From: Frankia alni ACN14a
Lineage (GTDB): Bacteria > Actinomycetota > Actinomycetes > Frankiales > Frankiaceae
NCBI RefSeq assembly: GCF_000058485.1
Contig: NC_008278.1
Span: 2,846,962 to 2,910,961, forward strand
Direction: 5' to 3'
Length of the DNA stretch: 64,000 bases
Position 1 is the first letter of the stretch; each line of letters opens with the position of its first letter. The notes under the pieces were generated by a model. The model was given only the letters and a program-made list of their open reading frames with translations, made no database searches and had not been told where the DNA came from. The position numbers and the translations under genes are program-made. Below are positions 35,610 through 45,500 of the stretch, piece by piece.

Positions 35610-37858
35610 TCCTCGACGGGATCCGCATCGTCGACCTGACCACCGGACTGGCCGGTCCGGTCGCAACCCAGCTGCTCGCGGAGGCGGGCGCGGAGGTCCT
35701 GAAGATCGAGCCCCCCGCGGGCGATCCGGTCCGGTCCCGGCAGCCCACGGCCTTCGAGACCTGGAACCGCAGCAAGGACGGCCTCGTGCTGGACCTCGGC
35801 GACAGCGGCGACCGGGCCCGCCTCGACCAGCTTCTGGCCGGGGCGGATGTGCTGGTCCACGAGCTGACGCCGGCCCAGGCCACCGCGCACGGCCTCGACG
35901 ACACCCAGCTCCGAGCCCGGTTCCCCGACCTGATCGCCGCCTCTGTCATCGGGTACGCCCACGGCCACTTGGACGCCGAGCGGCCGTGGGCGGAGATCCT
36001 GGTGCAGGCGCGGTCCGGGGCGATGGACGAGCAGCTCAGCCACCGCCCGGGGCCGTGCTTCCTGCGCTTTCCGATCGCGAGCTGGCCGACGGCGTACCTC
36101 GTGGCGGCTGGCGTGCTGGTCCGGTTGATCACCCGGCAGCGGACGGGCCGGGCCGGTCCGGTCCACACCAGCCTCCACCAGGGCCTGCTGGCCGTCCTGG
36201 CGATGCTCTGGAACGACGCGGAGTCTCCGAGTGACTTCCTGCGCGCGAAGATTCCGCTGCCCAAGGCGATGCCCTACGTCACGATGACGCTTTTCGAGTG
36301 CAGCGACGGTCGCTGGGTGCAGACGCTCGGCGGGTTCATGGAGAACCCGCTCGTCCTGGAGTCCTGCGCGATGCTCGGGGAGGAGCCGCCCTACTCGCCC
36401 TTCGGCACGATGCCGTCCGCCGAGGCGCAGGCGCTGTGGCGCCGGATGTTCAGGACCCGCCCCGCGCACGAGTGGATCGAGTCGTTCCACGCGACCGACG
36501 TCCCGGCGGAGTACGTCGAGGAGCTCGGCGCCGTCTTCCGCGACGAGCAGGTCCGGGTGAACGACTATGTCGTGGATCTCGACCATCCCCGGCTCGGCCA
36601 GGTCCGTCAGGCCGCCGCGCCCTTCACCACCTCGCCACCCTCCCGGGTGCGACGACCTGCTCCCGCACTGGACGAGTCCTGGACGAACTGGACAGACCGG
36701 CCCGCGGCCCACGTCAGGAACGAGCCGTACGCCGCCCGGCCGCTCGCGGGTATGCGCGTGCTCGACCTGGGCTCCTATCTCGCTGGCCCGCTCGCGCCGA
36801 TGCTGCTGGCCGACCTGGGCGCAGACGTCATCAAGGTTGAGTCGACGACCGGGGAGCGGATGCGCCGCAGCGAGATGCTCTTCATCGGGGCCCAACGCGG
36901 CAAGAGGTCCCTGGCGGTCGACCTCAACCGGCCGGAGGGGAAGGAGGTACTGCGGCGGTTGATCCGCTGGGCCGACGTCGTGCACCACAACATGCGAGGC
37001 CCCGCGGCGGACCGGATCGGCCTCGACGAGGCGTCCGTGCGAGCTGTCAACCCCGGCGTCGTCTTCTCCCACGTCAGCGCCTACGGGCCGCACGGCGAGA
37101 AGTCGGCGTGGCCGGGCTACGACCCGATCGCCCAGGCCGCCAGCGGCTGGATGCTCGCCGGTGCCGGCGAGGGCAACCCGCCGCTGTGGCACCGCTTCGG
37201 CATGATGGATCACCAGGCGGCGCTCGCCTCGCTGCTGCCGACGCTTCTCGCCGTCTATGAACGCGATCGAACGGGCCGTGCCACCGGGACGACGTCCTCA
37301 CTGCTGGCCGCGGCGACCATGACCAACAGCGAGACCTGCCTCGACCGCACGACCGGCGAGGTCGCCGCGGTCCCGGCCGTGGATCCGAACCTGTTCGGCC
37401 TCGACCCCTACTATCGGATCTATCCGGTGGGCGAGCGGTTCGTCGCGGTCGCTGCGACGACGCCCGAGCAACAGGACGCACTGCGAAGCGTCTGCGGCGC
37501 CTCCGACCTCGCCGCTGCGCTCGCCGACCGCGAGCCCGAAGAGCTGCTCGCGGAGCTCTCGCTGCGTGGCGTTCCGGCGGAGCTCGTCCGGACCGAGCAG
37601 GAGCTGGCCTTCCTCCGGGACGAGGAGAACCAGCGCCTGGGACTGGCGGTGTCCTACCAGCACCCCGAGTACGGCCGGCTGACCCAGCCCGGCGCCTTCT
37701 GGGACTTCGTCGACCAGGACCTGTTCCTCGACCGGCCACCGCCGACGCTCGGCGAGCACACGCGTGAGGTGTTGATCGAGCTCGGCTTCTCGGCGAAGGA
37801 AGTCGGCGCATTCAGGAAGGCCGGCCTCATCGCCGGCCCAGGGTTGGAGGACTCGTGA
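35606..37858 (+). CDS. Tandem double CaiB/BaiF class III CoA-transferase
   Basis: The 750-residue chain contains two complete CaiB-type domains, about 1-375 and 380-745. Domain 1 opens ILDGIRIVDLTTGLAGPVAT, domain 2 LAGMRVLDLGSYLAGPLAPM with ADLGADVIKVES. The catalytic aspartate that forms the acyl anhydride is found in domain 2 (RFGMMDHQAALASLL), but the equal-length segment of domain 1 reads RFPIASWPTAYLVAA, with Ser in place of Asp. Domain 1 is therefore probably structural or regulatory. Single-domain CaiB proteins normally form interlocked dimers, so the fusion may make an asymmetric intramolecular dimer. It would move CoA between acids without ATP. Confidence 0.9.
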   Translation: MILDGIRIVDLTTGLAGPVATQLLAEAGAEVLKIEPPAGDPVRSRQPTAFETWNRSKDGLVLDLGDSGDRARLDQLLAGADVLVHELTPAQATAHGLDDTQLRARFPDLIAASVIGYAHGHLDAERPWAEILVQARSGAMDEQLSHRPGPCFLRFPIASWPTAYLVAAGVLVRLITRQRTGRAGPVHTSLHQGLLAVLAMLWNDAESPSDFLRAKIPLPKAMPYVTMTLFECSDGRWVQTLGGFMENPLVLESCAMLGEEPPYSPFGTMPSAEAQALWRRMFRTRPAHEWIESFHATDVPAEYVEELGAVFRDEQVRVNDYVVDLDHPRLGQVRQAAAPFTTSPPSRVRRPAPALDESWTNWTDRPAAHVRNEPYAARPLAGMRVLDLGSYLAGPLAPMLLADLGADVIKVESTTGERMRRSEMLFIGAQRGKRSLAVDLNRPEGKEVLRRLIRWADVVHHNMRGPAADRIGLDEASVRAVNPGVVFSHVSAYGPHGEKSAWPGYDPIAQAASGWMLAGAGEGNPPLWHRFGMMDHQAALASLLPTLLAVYERDRTGRATGTTSSLLAAATMTNSETCLDRTTGEVAAVPAVDPNLFGLDPYYRIYPVGERFVAVAATTPEQQDALRSVCGASDLAAALADREPEELLAELSLRGVPAELVRTEQELAFLRDEENQRLGLAVSYQHPEYGRLTQPGAFWDFVDQDLFLDRPPPTLGEHTREVLIELGFSAKEVGAFRKAGLIAGPGLEDS

Positions 37859-38151
37859 AACTGTCCGTCGGAAGCCGCCTGCACAGCCGGGTGGGGACCG
37901 CGTCCGTGATCGTCATCCGGGCGCCCAAGATCGATGTCGAGCTCGCGTGCGCCGGTCAGCCGATGTCGGACTCTGACGGCGACCGCGTCGCCGCCGACGA
38001 CCTGGCTTTCGACCTGCCGATGGGCAAGCGCTTCGAAGACGCCGGACTCGGGCTCGAACTGCTCGTGACCTCGGCAGGATCCGGTCCGTTGAGCGTTGAC
38101 GGCGTGCCCTTGACCATCCGCGCGCCGCGCACTCTGCCTGCCTCGGACTGA
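37855..38151 (+). CDS. Small conserved-context protein of unknown function
   Basis: The 98-residue protein starts at GTG 37855, overlapping the CaiB stop by four bases, so it is the last gene of the coupled chain. It begins MKLSVGSRLHSRVGTASVIV and contains AGQPMSDSDGDRVAADD and LGLELLVTSAGSGPLSVDGV. There is no membrane segment, signal peptide or clear metal motif; the alternation suggests mostly beta strand. I do not recognise the family. Its coupling suggests it assists a pathway enzyme. Confidence 0.65.
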   Translation: MKLSVGSRLHSRVGTASVIVIRAPKIDVELACAGQPMSDSDGDRVAADDLAFDLPMGKRFEDAGLGLELLVTSAGSGPLSVDGVPLTIRAPRTLPASD

Positions 38152-38246
38152 CAGGTCGTCAGAGCAGGGGTCCTCGGTCTGGGCCGCGTAGTAGCTACAG
38201 GCTGTGGCCGGCCCGGCCTGTGCTCAGCGCAAGGTGGGAGGGGACT

Positions 38247-39101
38247 GTGACCTTCGCTTTGGTTCTGTGCGGTGGTGGCGTGGCCGGTGTCGCGTGGGAA
38301 CTGGGCGTTCTCCGCGGGATCGCCGACGTCGACGAACCGCTCGCCGCGCGTCTGCTGGCCGCCGACACCGTCATCGGCACGTCGGCCGGCTCCACGGTCG
38401 CCGCACAGATCACCGGTGACACCCCGCTCGCCGCCCTCTACGACCGTCAACTGGCCCCTTCCTCCTCCGAGCTCGACATCGAGCTCGACCTCACGGAGCT
38501 GGCGAGTCGGCTCGGCACGGCGGTCGGCGGGGCCAGGGACGCCGCCGACCGCCGCCGTCGCATCGGTGCCCTCGCCCTGGCCACCGACACGGTCAGCGAA
38601 GCGACCCGTCGCGCCGTCATCGCAGGACGGCTGGACAGCGATCTGTGGCCCGTGCGGGACCTGCGCATCCTGGCCGTCGACGCGGCCACTGGCGAGCTCG
38701 TCGTGTTCACCCGCGACTGCGGGGTCGGCCTCGTCGACGCCGTGACCGCCAGCTGCGCGGTGCCGGGTGTCTGGCCGCCGGCCACCATCGGCGGACGCCG
38801 TTACGTCGACGGCGGCGTGCGTTCGGCGAGCAACGCCGACCTGGCCCGGGGAGCCCAGGCGGTACTCGTGCTCACCCCCTCTCCGCCGGGCCAGCCCGGC
38901 GCGTGGGGTGACCTGGGCGCGGAGCTGTCCTGCCTTGCGCCGGCCCGCACCAACGTCGTGTTCGCCGACGAGGAGTCGATCGACGCCTTCGGCGCCAACC
39001 CGCTCTCGGTAGCCACCCGCGGGCCGTCCGCCCGCGCCGGACGCATCGTCGGCCGCGCGGCCGCCCAGACGGTCGGGACGTTCCTGAACCCGAAGCAGTA
39101 G
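38247..39101 (+). CDS. Patatin-like phospholipase/esterase
   Basis: The 284-residue protein starts at GTG 38247 after GGGAGGGG. It has the patatin elements in order: ALVLCGGGVAGVAWELGVLR (oxyanion glycine-rich loop), VIGTSAGSTVAAQI (GxSxG nucleophile elbow) and RRYVDGGVRSASNADLA (DGG catalytic Asp). It would hydrolyse lipid or other esters with a Ser-Asp dyad. It sits 95 bases after the coupled chain and may have its own promoter; whether it belongs to the pathway is unclear. Confidence 0.88.
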   Translation: MTFALVLCGGGVAGVAWELGVLRGIADVDEPLAARLLAADTVIGTSAGSTVAAQITGDTPLAALYDRQLAPSSSELDIELDLTELASRLGTAVGGARDAADRRRRIGALALATDTVSEATRRAVIAGRLDSDLWPVRDLRILAVDAATGELVVFTRDCGVGLVDAVTASCAVPGVWPPATIGGRRYVDGGVRSASNADLARGAQAVLVLTPSPPGQPGAWGDLGAELSCLAPARTNVVFADEESIDAFGANPLSVATRGPSARAGRIVGRAAAQTVGTFLNPKQ

Positions 39102-39254
39102 CCAGGACCGTCAGCACGCCTGCAGTCGCCCGACGGCCAGCCCATCAGCCGGAGAGCCAGGTCACCCGCCACCCGGGCCGGGCCGGCCGTGCTGAGCGCA
39201 CGGGGAGCGGACGCACGAGTCCCGCGGACAGAGCTCACCACTCGGCCCCCGTCC

Positions 39255-40046
39255 TCAGGACGAGGCCTGACGGCGCGCCCGCCTCTCCCGTACCGCCGCC
39301 AGGAAGGCCTGGTGGTCGTCGTCGCCCATGCTGAATCGCTCCGCGACGAGGGCGTAGCTGCGTGTGGCGGCCATGTTCTGTTCGAGTACGAGGTTCAGGG
39401 CGCGCTTGGTGTCCTGCGCCGCGCGCGCGGGAAGCGCGGCGAGCCGGCCCGCAAGCTCACGGGCCACGGTCATCAGGTCCGCGGCCGGCGCGACCCTGTT
39501 GGCAAGCCCCATCGCGACCGCGCGGTCCGATCCGATCCTGTCTCCGAGGAGAAGGAACTCCTTCGCGTGCAGCATGCTCACGTGCGCCGGCCAGGTCGCC
39601 GATCCGCCGTCGCCGGCGACGAGTCCAACCGACACGTGGGGATCCGCGAGGTACGCGGAGTCGGCCAGCACGACCAGGTCGCACATGACCGCGATGCTGG
39701 CACCGAGGCCGACGGCGGGACCGTTCACAGCCGCGACCAGCGGGAGCGGAAACCGGAGCATCTCCTCGATGATCCGGCGGCCTTCCTCCATCACGCGCCA
39801 GCGACCCGCGGGGTCGACCGCCTGCATCATGAAGGCAAAGTCGCCGCCCGCGCAGAAGTCCGCACCCACGCCGGTAAGGATCGCGGCGCGGGCGCCGGGG
39901 TCCGCCGCGATCTCGGCCCAGACGGTGGCCAGCCGGGCATGCAGCTCGGCGTCGACCGCGTTGTGCGCGGCGGGCCGGTTGATCGTGATGATCCGGATGT
40001 CACCCTCGGCCGCGATCATGATGGCCGGCTGATCGGCGTCGCCCAC
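39255..40046 (-). CDS. Enoyl-CoA hydratase/isomerase (crotonase family)
   Basis: The 263-residue crotonase starts MGDADQPAIMIAAEGDIRII. It contains GVGADFCAGGDFAFM, AAVNGPAVGLGASIAVMCDL and SVGLVAGDGGSATWPAHVSM. The acidic residue of GDGG replaces the more common PGAGG, as in the other crotonase at 25754, though the two are clearly different proteins. It is convergent with the patatin gene (154-base gap) and has operator-like site 6 52-65 bases upstream, so it is likely a member of the same regulon. Confidence 0.88.
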   Translation of the reverse strand: MGDADQPAIMIAAEGDIRIITINRPAAHNAVDAELHARLATVWAEIAADPGARAAILTGVGADFCAGGDFAFMMQAVDPAGRWRVMEEGRRIIEEMLRFPLPLVAAVNGPAVGLGASIAVMCDLVVLADSAYLADPHVSVGLVAGDGGSATWPAHVSMLHAKEFLLLGDRIGSDRAVAMGLANRVAPAADLMTVARELAGRLAALPARAAQDTKRALNLVLEQNMAATRSYALVAERFSMGDDDHQAFLAAVRERRARRQASS

Positions 40047-40097
40047 CCGTCCTCCCGTCTCCTCGCATGACTGCTTCGGCCACCCTAGAGGGTTTTA

Positions 40098-40111
40098 TGT
40101 CCCGCAGTCCA
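40098..40111. promoter_or_regulatory. Operator-like site 6, TGTCC-CGCA-GTCCA
   Basis: This lies between the crotonase start (40046) and the SDR stop (40199). The flank is attaataag beside GTCCA, like the other sites. Relative to the minus-strand crotonase it is inverted compared with sites 1-5, but the near-palindromic core (ATGTCC against AGTCCAT) could work in both directions. Confidence 0.4.
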
Positions 40112-40198
40112 TTAATAAGACCTACGTCTACGCCTCCATCGGCAAGGTCACGGCTGCAGTCCCGCTGGCCGGTGCCGCCGAGATCGACCTCGCCGCCG

Positions 40199-40960
40199 TC
40201 AGGTCACGGTGAAGCCGCCGTCTACGGCGAGTGTCTGCCCGGTGACGAAACTACCGGCGTCGGAGGTCAGGAAGACCAGCGCCGCGGTCAGTTCCTCCGG
40301 TTCGCCGAGCCGTCCGCCGAGTACGCGGGACATCTGGGCATCGAGATAGCCCGGCTGATACTCGTCGGTCATCTCGGAGCGGAAGAAGCCCGGGGCCAGG
40401 GCGTTCACCCGGATGCCGCGCCGGCCGGTCCACTGCTGGGCGAGATCCCGCGTCATCCCGATCAGCCCCGCCTTGCTCGCCGCGTAGGCGGCCTGTGGCA
40501 GACCGGCGGTGGTCAGACCGAGGATGCTGGAGATGTTGACGATGCTGCTGCCGGGCCGCATGACCCGGGCCGCTGCCTGGGCCATCCAGTAGCAGCCGTT
40601 CAGGTTGACGTCGATGACGGAGCGGAACTGCTGCGGGGTCTCTCTCAGCGCGGGGACAGCGGTGCCGATCCCGGCGTTGTTGACCAGAATGTCGACGCGG
40701 CCGAAGGCTTCCACCGCGGCGACGACAAGCGCGTCGCAGGAGGCCGGGTCGGCGACGTCGGTGGCGACCGCGAGTGCGCGACGGCCCTCCTTCTCCACGG
40801 TCTCGGCGGTGGTGGCGAGCCGATCGACCCGGCGGGCGCCCAGGACCACGTCCGCGCCCGCCTGGGCGAGGCCCCGGGCGAAATCCACCCCGAGACCCGA
40901 GGATGCTCCGGTGACGACGGCGACCCGACCATCCAGCCGGAACCGTTCCAACACTGACAT
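40199..40960 (-). CDS. Short-chain dehydrogenase/reductase
   Basis: The 253-residue classical SDR has TGASSGLGVDFARGLAQ (NAD(P) site), DILVNNAGIGTAVPAL, NISSILGLTTAGLPQAAYAA followed by SKAG (catalytic Ser, Tyr, Lys), NALAPGFFRSEMTDE and a C-terminal FVTGQTLAVDGGFTV. This resembles FabG or 3-hydroxyacyl-CoA dehydrogenases, which suits beta-oxidation. It reads on the minus strand into the crotonase, so the two may form a small operon, although 150 bases and site 6 lie between them. Confidence 0.9.
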   Translation of the reverse strand: MSVLERFRLDGRVAVVTGASSGLGVDFARGLAQAGADVVLGARRVDRLATTAETVEKEGRRALAVATDVADPASCDALVVAAVEAFGRVDILVNNAGIGTAVPALRETPQQFRSVIDVNLNGCYWMAQAAARVMRPGSSIVNISSILGLTTAGLPQAAYAASKAGLIGMTRDLAQQWTGRRGIRVNALAPGFFRSEMTDEYQPGYLDAQMSRVLGGRLGEPEELTAALVFLTSDAGSFVTGQTLAVDGGFTVT

Positions 40961-41046
40961 GGCACACTCCTACTCGGTGAACTTCGGTCTCGGACCCGCG
41001 CCGATGATCGCCTGCGAGGTTTCGGTGACGGGAAAGTGCTTCCGAA

Positions 41047-41290
41047 TTGGAAGCTCCCCGGCTCGTCGAAGCCGTTGGCCTCCGCCCGGACGCCGCCGCC
41101 GAGCTGCTGCCGGCCGCCGGCGACAACACCGACGGCGTACGCTCGGAATCCGCTTTCGTGAAGCTGTGTGGAGTGAGCCCGATTCCAGCATCGTCCGGTG
41201 AGACGAACTGGCACCGGCTCAACCGCGGCGGGAACCGGCAGGCGAACGCTGCACTCTACCGCGCCATGATCGTACCTATGCGCTGGCACC
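41047..41290 (+). pseudogene. IS110-family transposase, C-terminal remnant
   Basis: About 75 residues match the transposase IS116/IS110/IS902 domain: EAVGLRPDAAAELLPAAGDN, SESAFVKLCGVSPIPASSG and NWHRLNRGGNRQANAALYRA. There is no N-terminal DEDD part. After this the frame turns into unrelated sequence, so only a scar of the element remains. It marks the start of the IS-scarred boundary of the island. Confidence 0.8.
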
Positions 41291-41533
41291 AGCCGACGGT
41301 GAACGACCGGACGACAAGCGCGGCAAGCTCACCGCGGCGGGGCGGTCGCGCCACACGTAGAAGCCGGAACGGGAGACGTCAAGCCAGGCGTACATCTGGA
41401 TGATGGACGGCGCCGGTGTGCGGGCATTCGCGGTGGTGCGGGTGGCGTACTCCGCATCGATGAACTCGAACCTGTCGCTCACGATGATCCTTGGCGAAGT
41501 ACGCTGCGGCTTTTTCGGGACCTCGTTTTCCAT
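41276..41533 (-). pseudogene. IS3-family OrfB transposase, N-terminal remnant
   Basis: The segment reads SDRFEFIDAEYATRTT and APSIIQMYAWLDVSRSGFYV followed by WRDRP, which is the start of the IS3-group OrfB integrase-like protein just before the DDE domain. The DDE domain itself is absent, and the fragment abuts the IS110 scar on the other strand. It is non-functional. Confidence 0.7.
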
Positions 41534-41613
41534 GTGCAGCTCACGGTTCTGCCGTTCGCGTTCGCGTGGCCGGACGTCGTCGTCGGCGGTCGGTGGCGGC
41601 GCCTCGCTGTGGA

Positions 41614-41694
41614 AATGGCCTCTGATCAGGCGCGGGCGAGGTGGCGGCTGATCACCATGCGCTGGATCTGGTTGGTTCCTTCAAGGATTTGCAT
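41614..41694 (-). repeat. Left direct repeat: acyl-CoA dehydrogenase 3' end (attL candidate)
   Basis: Read on the minus strand it encodes MQILEGTNQIQRMVISRHLA then RA and a stop, the classical C-terminus of an acyl-CoA dehydrogenase, plus 12 bases after the stop. It is about 90% identical to 57690-57770 by eye (roughly eight differences in 80 bases). The dehydrogenase frame does not continue beyond 41694; unrelated sequence follows. Confidence 0.8.
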
Positions 41695-41705
41695 GATTCC
41701 GCGGA

Positions 41706-41999
41706 TCACGCTGCATACAGCGGCTGCTTGGTCTGCATGACCCGTTCGCGGAAGTACGGGTTCCGGATACTCGTGACACTGACAACATCGACGGCACGGC
41801 CCAGCAGTTGCTCCAGCCCTTCCTTCAGGGCGAAGTAGGTGCCGAAGTAGTCGAACCCTGTGCGAGCGTCGTCGAACTCAACCAGTACATCGACATCACT
41901 GGTGTCGAGATCGAAGGAGTTCCCGACGGCGGAACCGAACACGTCAAGACGCCGAATCCCGAGCCCTCGACACAGAGCCTGGATCTCCGCTCGTCTCGC
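41706..41999 (-). pseudogene. MntA-like nucleotidyltransferase, probably truncated
   Basis: The frame encodes a minimal nucleotidyltransferase: GIRRLDVFGSAVG, NSFDLDTSDVDVLVEFDD (GS and D-x-D catalytic motifs) and VDVVSVTSIRNPYFRERVMQ. The N-terminal helix is readable (ARRAEIQALCRGLG), but a TAG at 42000-42002 precedes it and no normal start codon lies between; the GTG at 41942 would begin inside the catalytic motif. Such proteins are the antitoxin of HEPN/MNT pairs, and no HEPN gene follows; the dehydrogenase repeat does. It is probably a decayed antitoxin. Confidence 0.65.
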
Positions 42000-42002
42000 C
42001 TA

Positions 42003-42577
42003 GATCAACGGATGCACGCCAACCTCCCCATGCGATTGTGCCCGACCGGGCGGCGCATAGCTCAGATCTGGGCATCGACACGGCTCCACCCGTGCCGAAG
42101 ACCTCGCATCGTCGCCGTGTCGCCCCTGCTGGGACCAGCCAGACGATCAGTCGCAGCATCGTTTCATCGCACCCGCTGCAGGGTTCGCTCTGGGCTCCCG
42201 TTGCATCTGGCTGGAGCAGAGGTTCGCGTCGATGGGCGACATGGGGGCTGCGGTGGGAGGCCCGTCGGGGGACTTGCTGCGGTTGGCTGTGCGTCGATGG
42301 CCGCTGCCGGGATCTCCACACAGGTAAGGATGCCAGCCGCCGGGCACAGCAGCCGACCCGCCGGACGGACCGGCATCGTGTTCGAGCAGCAGGCTGCCGT
42401 CCTGCTGGGTCGGCTGGTCTTCTCCGCGCCCTGAGCCGGATCCCTTGGGTCAGTAGCGCCCAGATGAACGGCGGCGCGCCTCTGGCCGGGGACTCGAAGG
42501 CCACGCACGACATGGTGGGTGCGATCAGCCGCCTTGTCCTGGCCCGACGTTCCGGTTTCAGCCTGGGGGTGTGGCCT
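42003..42577. other. Gap without recognisable gene
   Basis: Frames are open on both strands here (for example 42038-42745 plus and 41944-42513 minus), but none shows recognisable domains, good codon pattern or a ribosome-binding site in a convincing place. It may hold the transcription end of the large operon. I see no repeats or RNA gene. Confidence 0.4.
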
Positions 42578-45500
42578 CTATCTCTCTGGGTACTTCGGGC
42601 TCCCCTCGGGGCGAAGCATGCGGGTGCGCCGGGCTGTGGTCATGATCGGTGTCTGGATGTAGGCATCGCCGACAGGAAGCTGTTCCAGGTCCTCGGACAG
42701 GTCCTTACCTGCCCGTGTGTGCAGGAAGCCGGCAGCCTTCCGTGACTGAGGGTAGTTCATCCGAAAGACAATCTTGGTGCCGGCGTTGGCGAGGACGTCG
42801 GGGTGGAAGTCGTCGATGCCCTGGCTCGCGACGATGACGGCCACGCCGAACTTCCGTCCCTCCTTCATCAGCTTCGGCAGGGTCGCGTCCTTGGCGAGGC
42901 GGTGCGCCTCGTCGAGGACGATCGCGAGGCGGAGTTCTCCGGTCTGGCCCCAGGAGAACATGTCCCGGTAGACCTTGCGGAGCAGGAAGGCGCCGGCGGC
43001 GATCTGCGCTTGTTCGACCTCGGCGAAGCCGTGCAGGTCGACGACCAAGCCCTCACGGATAAGATCCTGAATCTTGGCCCCGGCGCTGTCGGTGAACAGA
43101 CCGTACTCGAGGAGCGGGCGGCAGCGCGCGAGTACGTTCTGCACACCTCGCTCCTTCTCTAGCGCGGCGATGTTGTCCCGGACCTCGTCGAGGGTCGGGA
43201 TCCCGGCCGGGGTGGGCCCGCCGTGGCCGCGGTCCTCATAGGCCTTCGCCAGCGCCTGATAGAAGACGTCGCGCTGGATGTCCCCAAGTCCGCAGACATA
43301 GCCGAAGATCTCGGAGATGGACGTCGCGTTGATCCGGTAGGCGAACCTGCCGCTGCCGTCCGTGATCTCGAATGGTGAGAACGGCAGCCCATCGGTCGCG
43401 TTGTAGACCCGCAGTGATGGGGGCCGGCGGGCGTCGGTGCCGAACTGGCCATGGAAGTCGATAACCAGAGCCGGCAGGCCGTCGGCTGCAGCTCCCTGCA
43501 GGAGCCGGATCGTCGTCTCAGACTTGCCCTGGCCTGGAATTCCGAGGATGAACAGATGTGGGCTGCCGCTGGTGCTTGCCTCCCAGACGATCTCTTCTTC
43601 GGGCGGCAGGGTCCGGCCCAGGGTGACCCGTGCGGTCCTCAGTGGGTCTGGAGCCGCAGGCTCTGGGACTTCTGGGGTGGGAACTGGCCGGCCGTCGCCA
43701 TGGATCCCGGTATCCGGCACCCCCGTGTCAGCCTGGTCGTGGTGTGGTGACAGTACGTCGTCGGGGCGGTGTGGCGCCTGGGTGGTCTCCGCCAGCGCTT
43801 CAGTTTCTTCGGAAGCCGCCCGCTGGGCTGGCGGTAGGACGGTGAGCGCATCGGCGCCGCACGGCGGTAGGACATAACCTGCGGGCTGGACGCCAGCCCC
43901 AGCAGGGTCGTCGGCGCCCAGGTTGTTGGCGGTGAGGCTGCGGATGCGGACGCCGTCGACCTGGAAGTCCGCTGTCCCATCCGCGTGGAGCACGACGATG
44001 TAGCCACTCCCGCGGTAGTCGATGGTCAGACCGGCGTTGTCCAGCCGCTCGATGGCCTCGGTCGCGCGGTGGAACTCGGCCTCGTTGGTGACCAGGCCGC
44101 GCCGTACCGCCCGGCGTAGGTAGAAGCGCAGCAGCGAAGCGAGCCGGGCGCGCTGCAGGGGTCGGTCGATACGCGCCGGCTCCTTGAAGAACAGCCCCTC
44201 GACGAGCTCGTTTGTGCGGAGAACCTGGCTGGCGATGTCACGGCCCAGGTCCTCGCTGCCGAGCATGCCGCGGGACTTGACCTCGACCGCCTCAATGCTG
44301 ACCCGCCGGCTGGAGGGGAACCGGACCAGAAGGAGGTCGCAGCGGCGGGCCTGCTGCTGGGTGGCCTGGGACTGCCGCTGCGCGTGGACGCCGAACAGTT
44401 CGGGGTGCGCGTCGACGGGGATGACGATGGTGTTCTCGAGTTCGCCGCGCCGCCGCAGATGCGCGACGACCGCCGCGAGCGCCACGGCCTCCTTCGCGCG
44501 GTTGTCGTCCCCGGTTGCGGCTAGGACCAGCCGGCCGGAAACGAGTAGCAGCTCGTCGATCACCGACGAGACCGACTCGTCGGGCCGGGTGAAGCCGAGC
44601 TCGATCATCGCCTTGTAGAACATTTTCTCGACGTCGGCGCGGTATGCGGTCGTGATGGCCATCTGCTGGCCAATGCCGTCGAGGAACTCCGGAGCGTAGT
44701 CGAGGATGTAGCGGCGGCCGCTCGCGGTGCGGGCCGACGGGTCGTCGAAGGAGTCCAACCCGAGGAACCGGTCGAGGACGATGACCCAATCGCATCGCTC
44801 GTGCGCGATGTCAAGGATGTGCTTGGTCATCCCTGAGACCTCCATGCGAACCCGGGCATCCGCTGCGGCGCCTCGCGGCTCCGCGCTGGCCGGGGGAGGC
44901 CCATCGGTTGCGGGCGGGACGGGAACCGCCAAGGACTGGGTGGTGAGGAGGACGGTCGCATCAGTGTCGAAGGGGTCGGGCAGTGGCACGACACCGGTCG
45001 TTGCCGGGGCCGACGCCGCGGCGTCGGCCGGAACGCTCGACGCGGCGACGAACAGGGTGGTCACGGCTTCGGCGAACCGCCGGTGGATTTCGGTCACCTC
45101 GGCGCCACGGGCTGTGGGAAAGTCGATGCCTGTGACCCACCCGCCCTCCGGGTCGCGTTCGGTGACCGGTCGTGTGATCAGCCCGTGGAAGGACATGCTG
45201 CCTACCGCGGGAGCGGTGCGCGCGATGACCAGCTCGGGTCGGCTGAGGTCGGTGAGCACCGCCAGGTGGGCGTCGTGGGCCGCGTCGATCTCCTGGAGTG
45301 GGGCGACGGACAGCTCCAGCTCCGGGTCGAGGAATCCCCGCCCGCGGCGGGTCCGGGAACGGGTCTCCAGCAGGTCCCGTTGCAGTTCGCGCAGCGCCGG
45401 CAGCGGGCTGGTCTCGGACGCGCCTTCGCCGAACGCCTGGATGTACAGGTGCGGGGGCAGCGAGCTCTCGGCCTCGCCGTTGACGGAGTCCTCGTCCTGC

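Noticed and set aside
41944-42745. Open frames on both strands between the MntA-like fragment and the HerA gene
   Set aside because: No domain, no ribosome-binding site in place, biased Arg/Ser/Ala composition.
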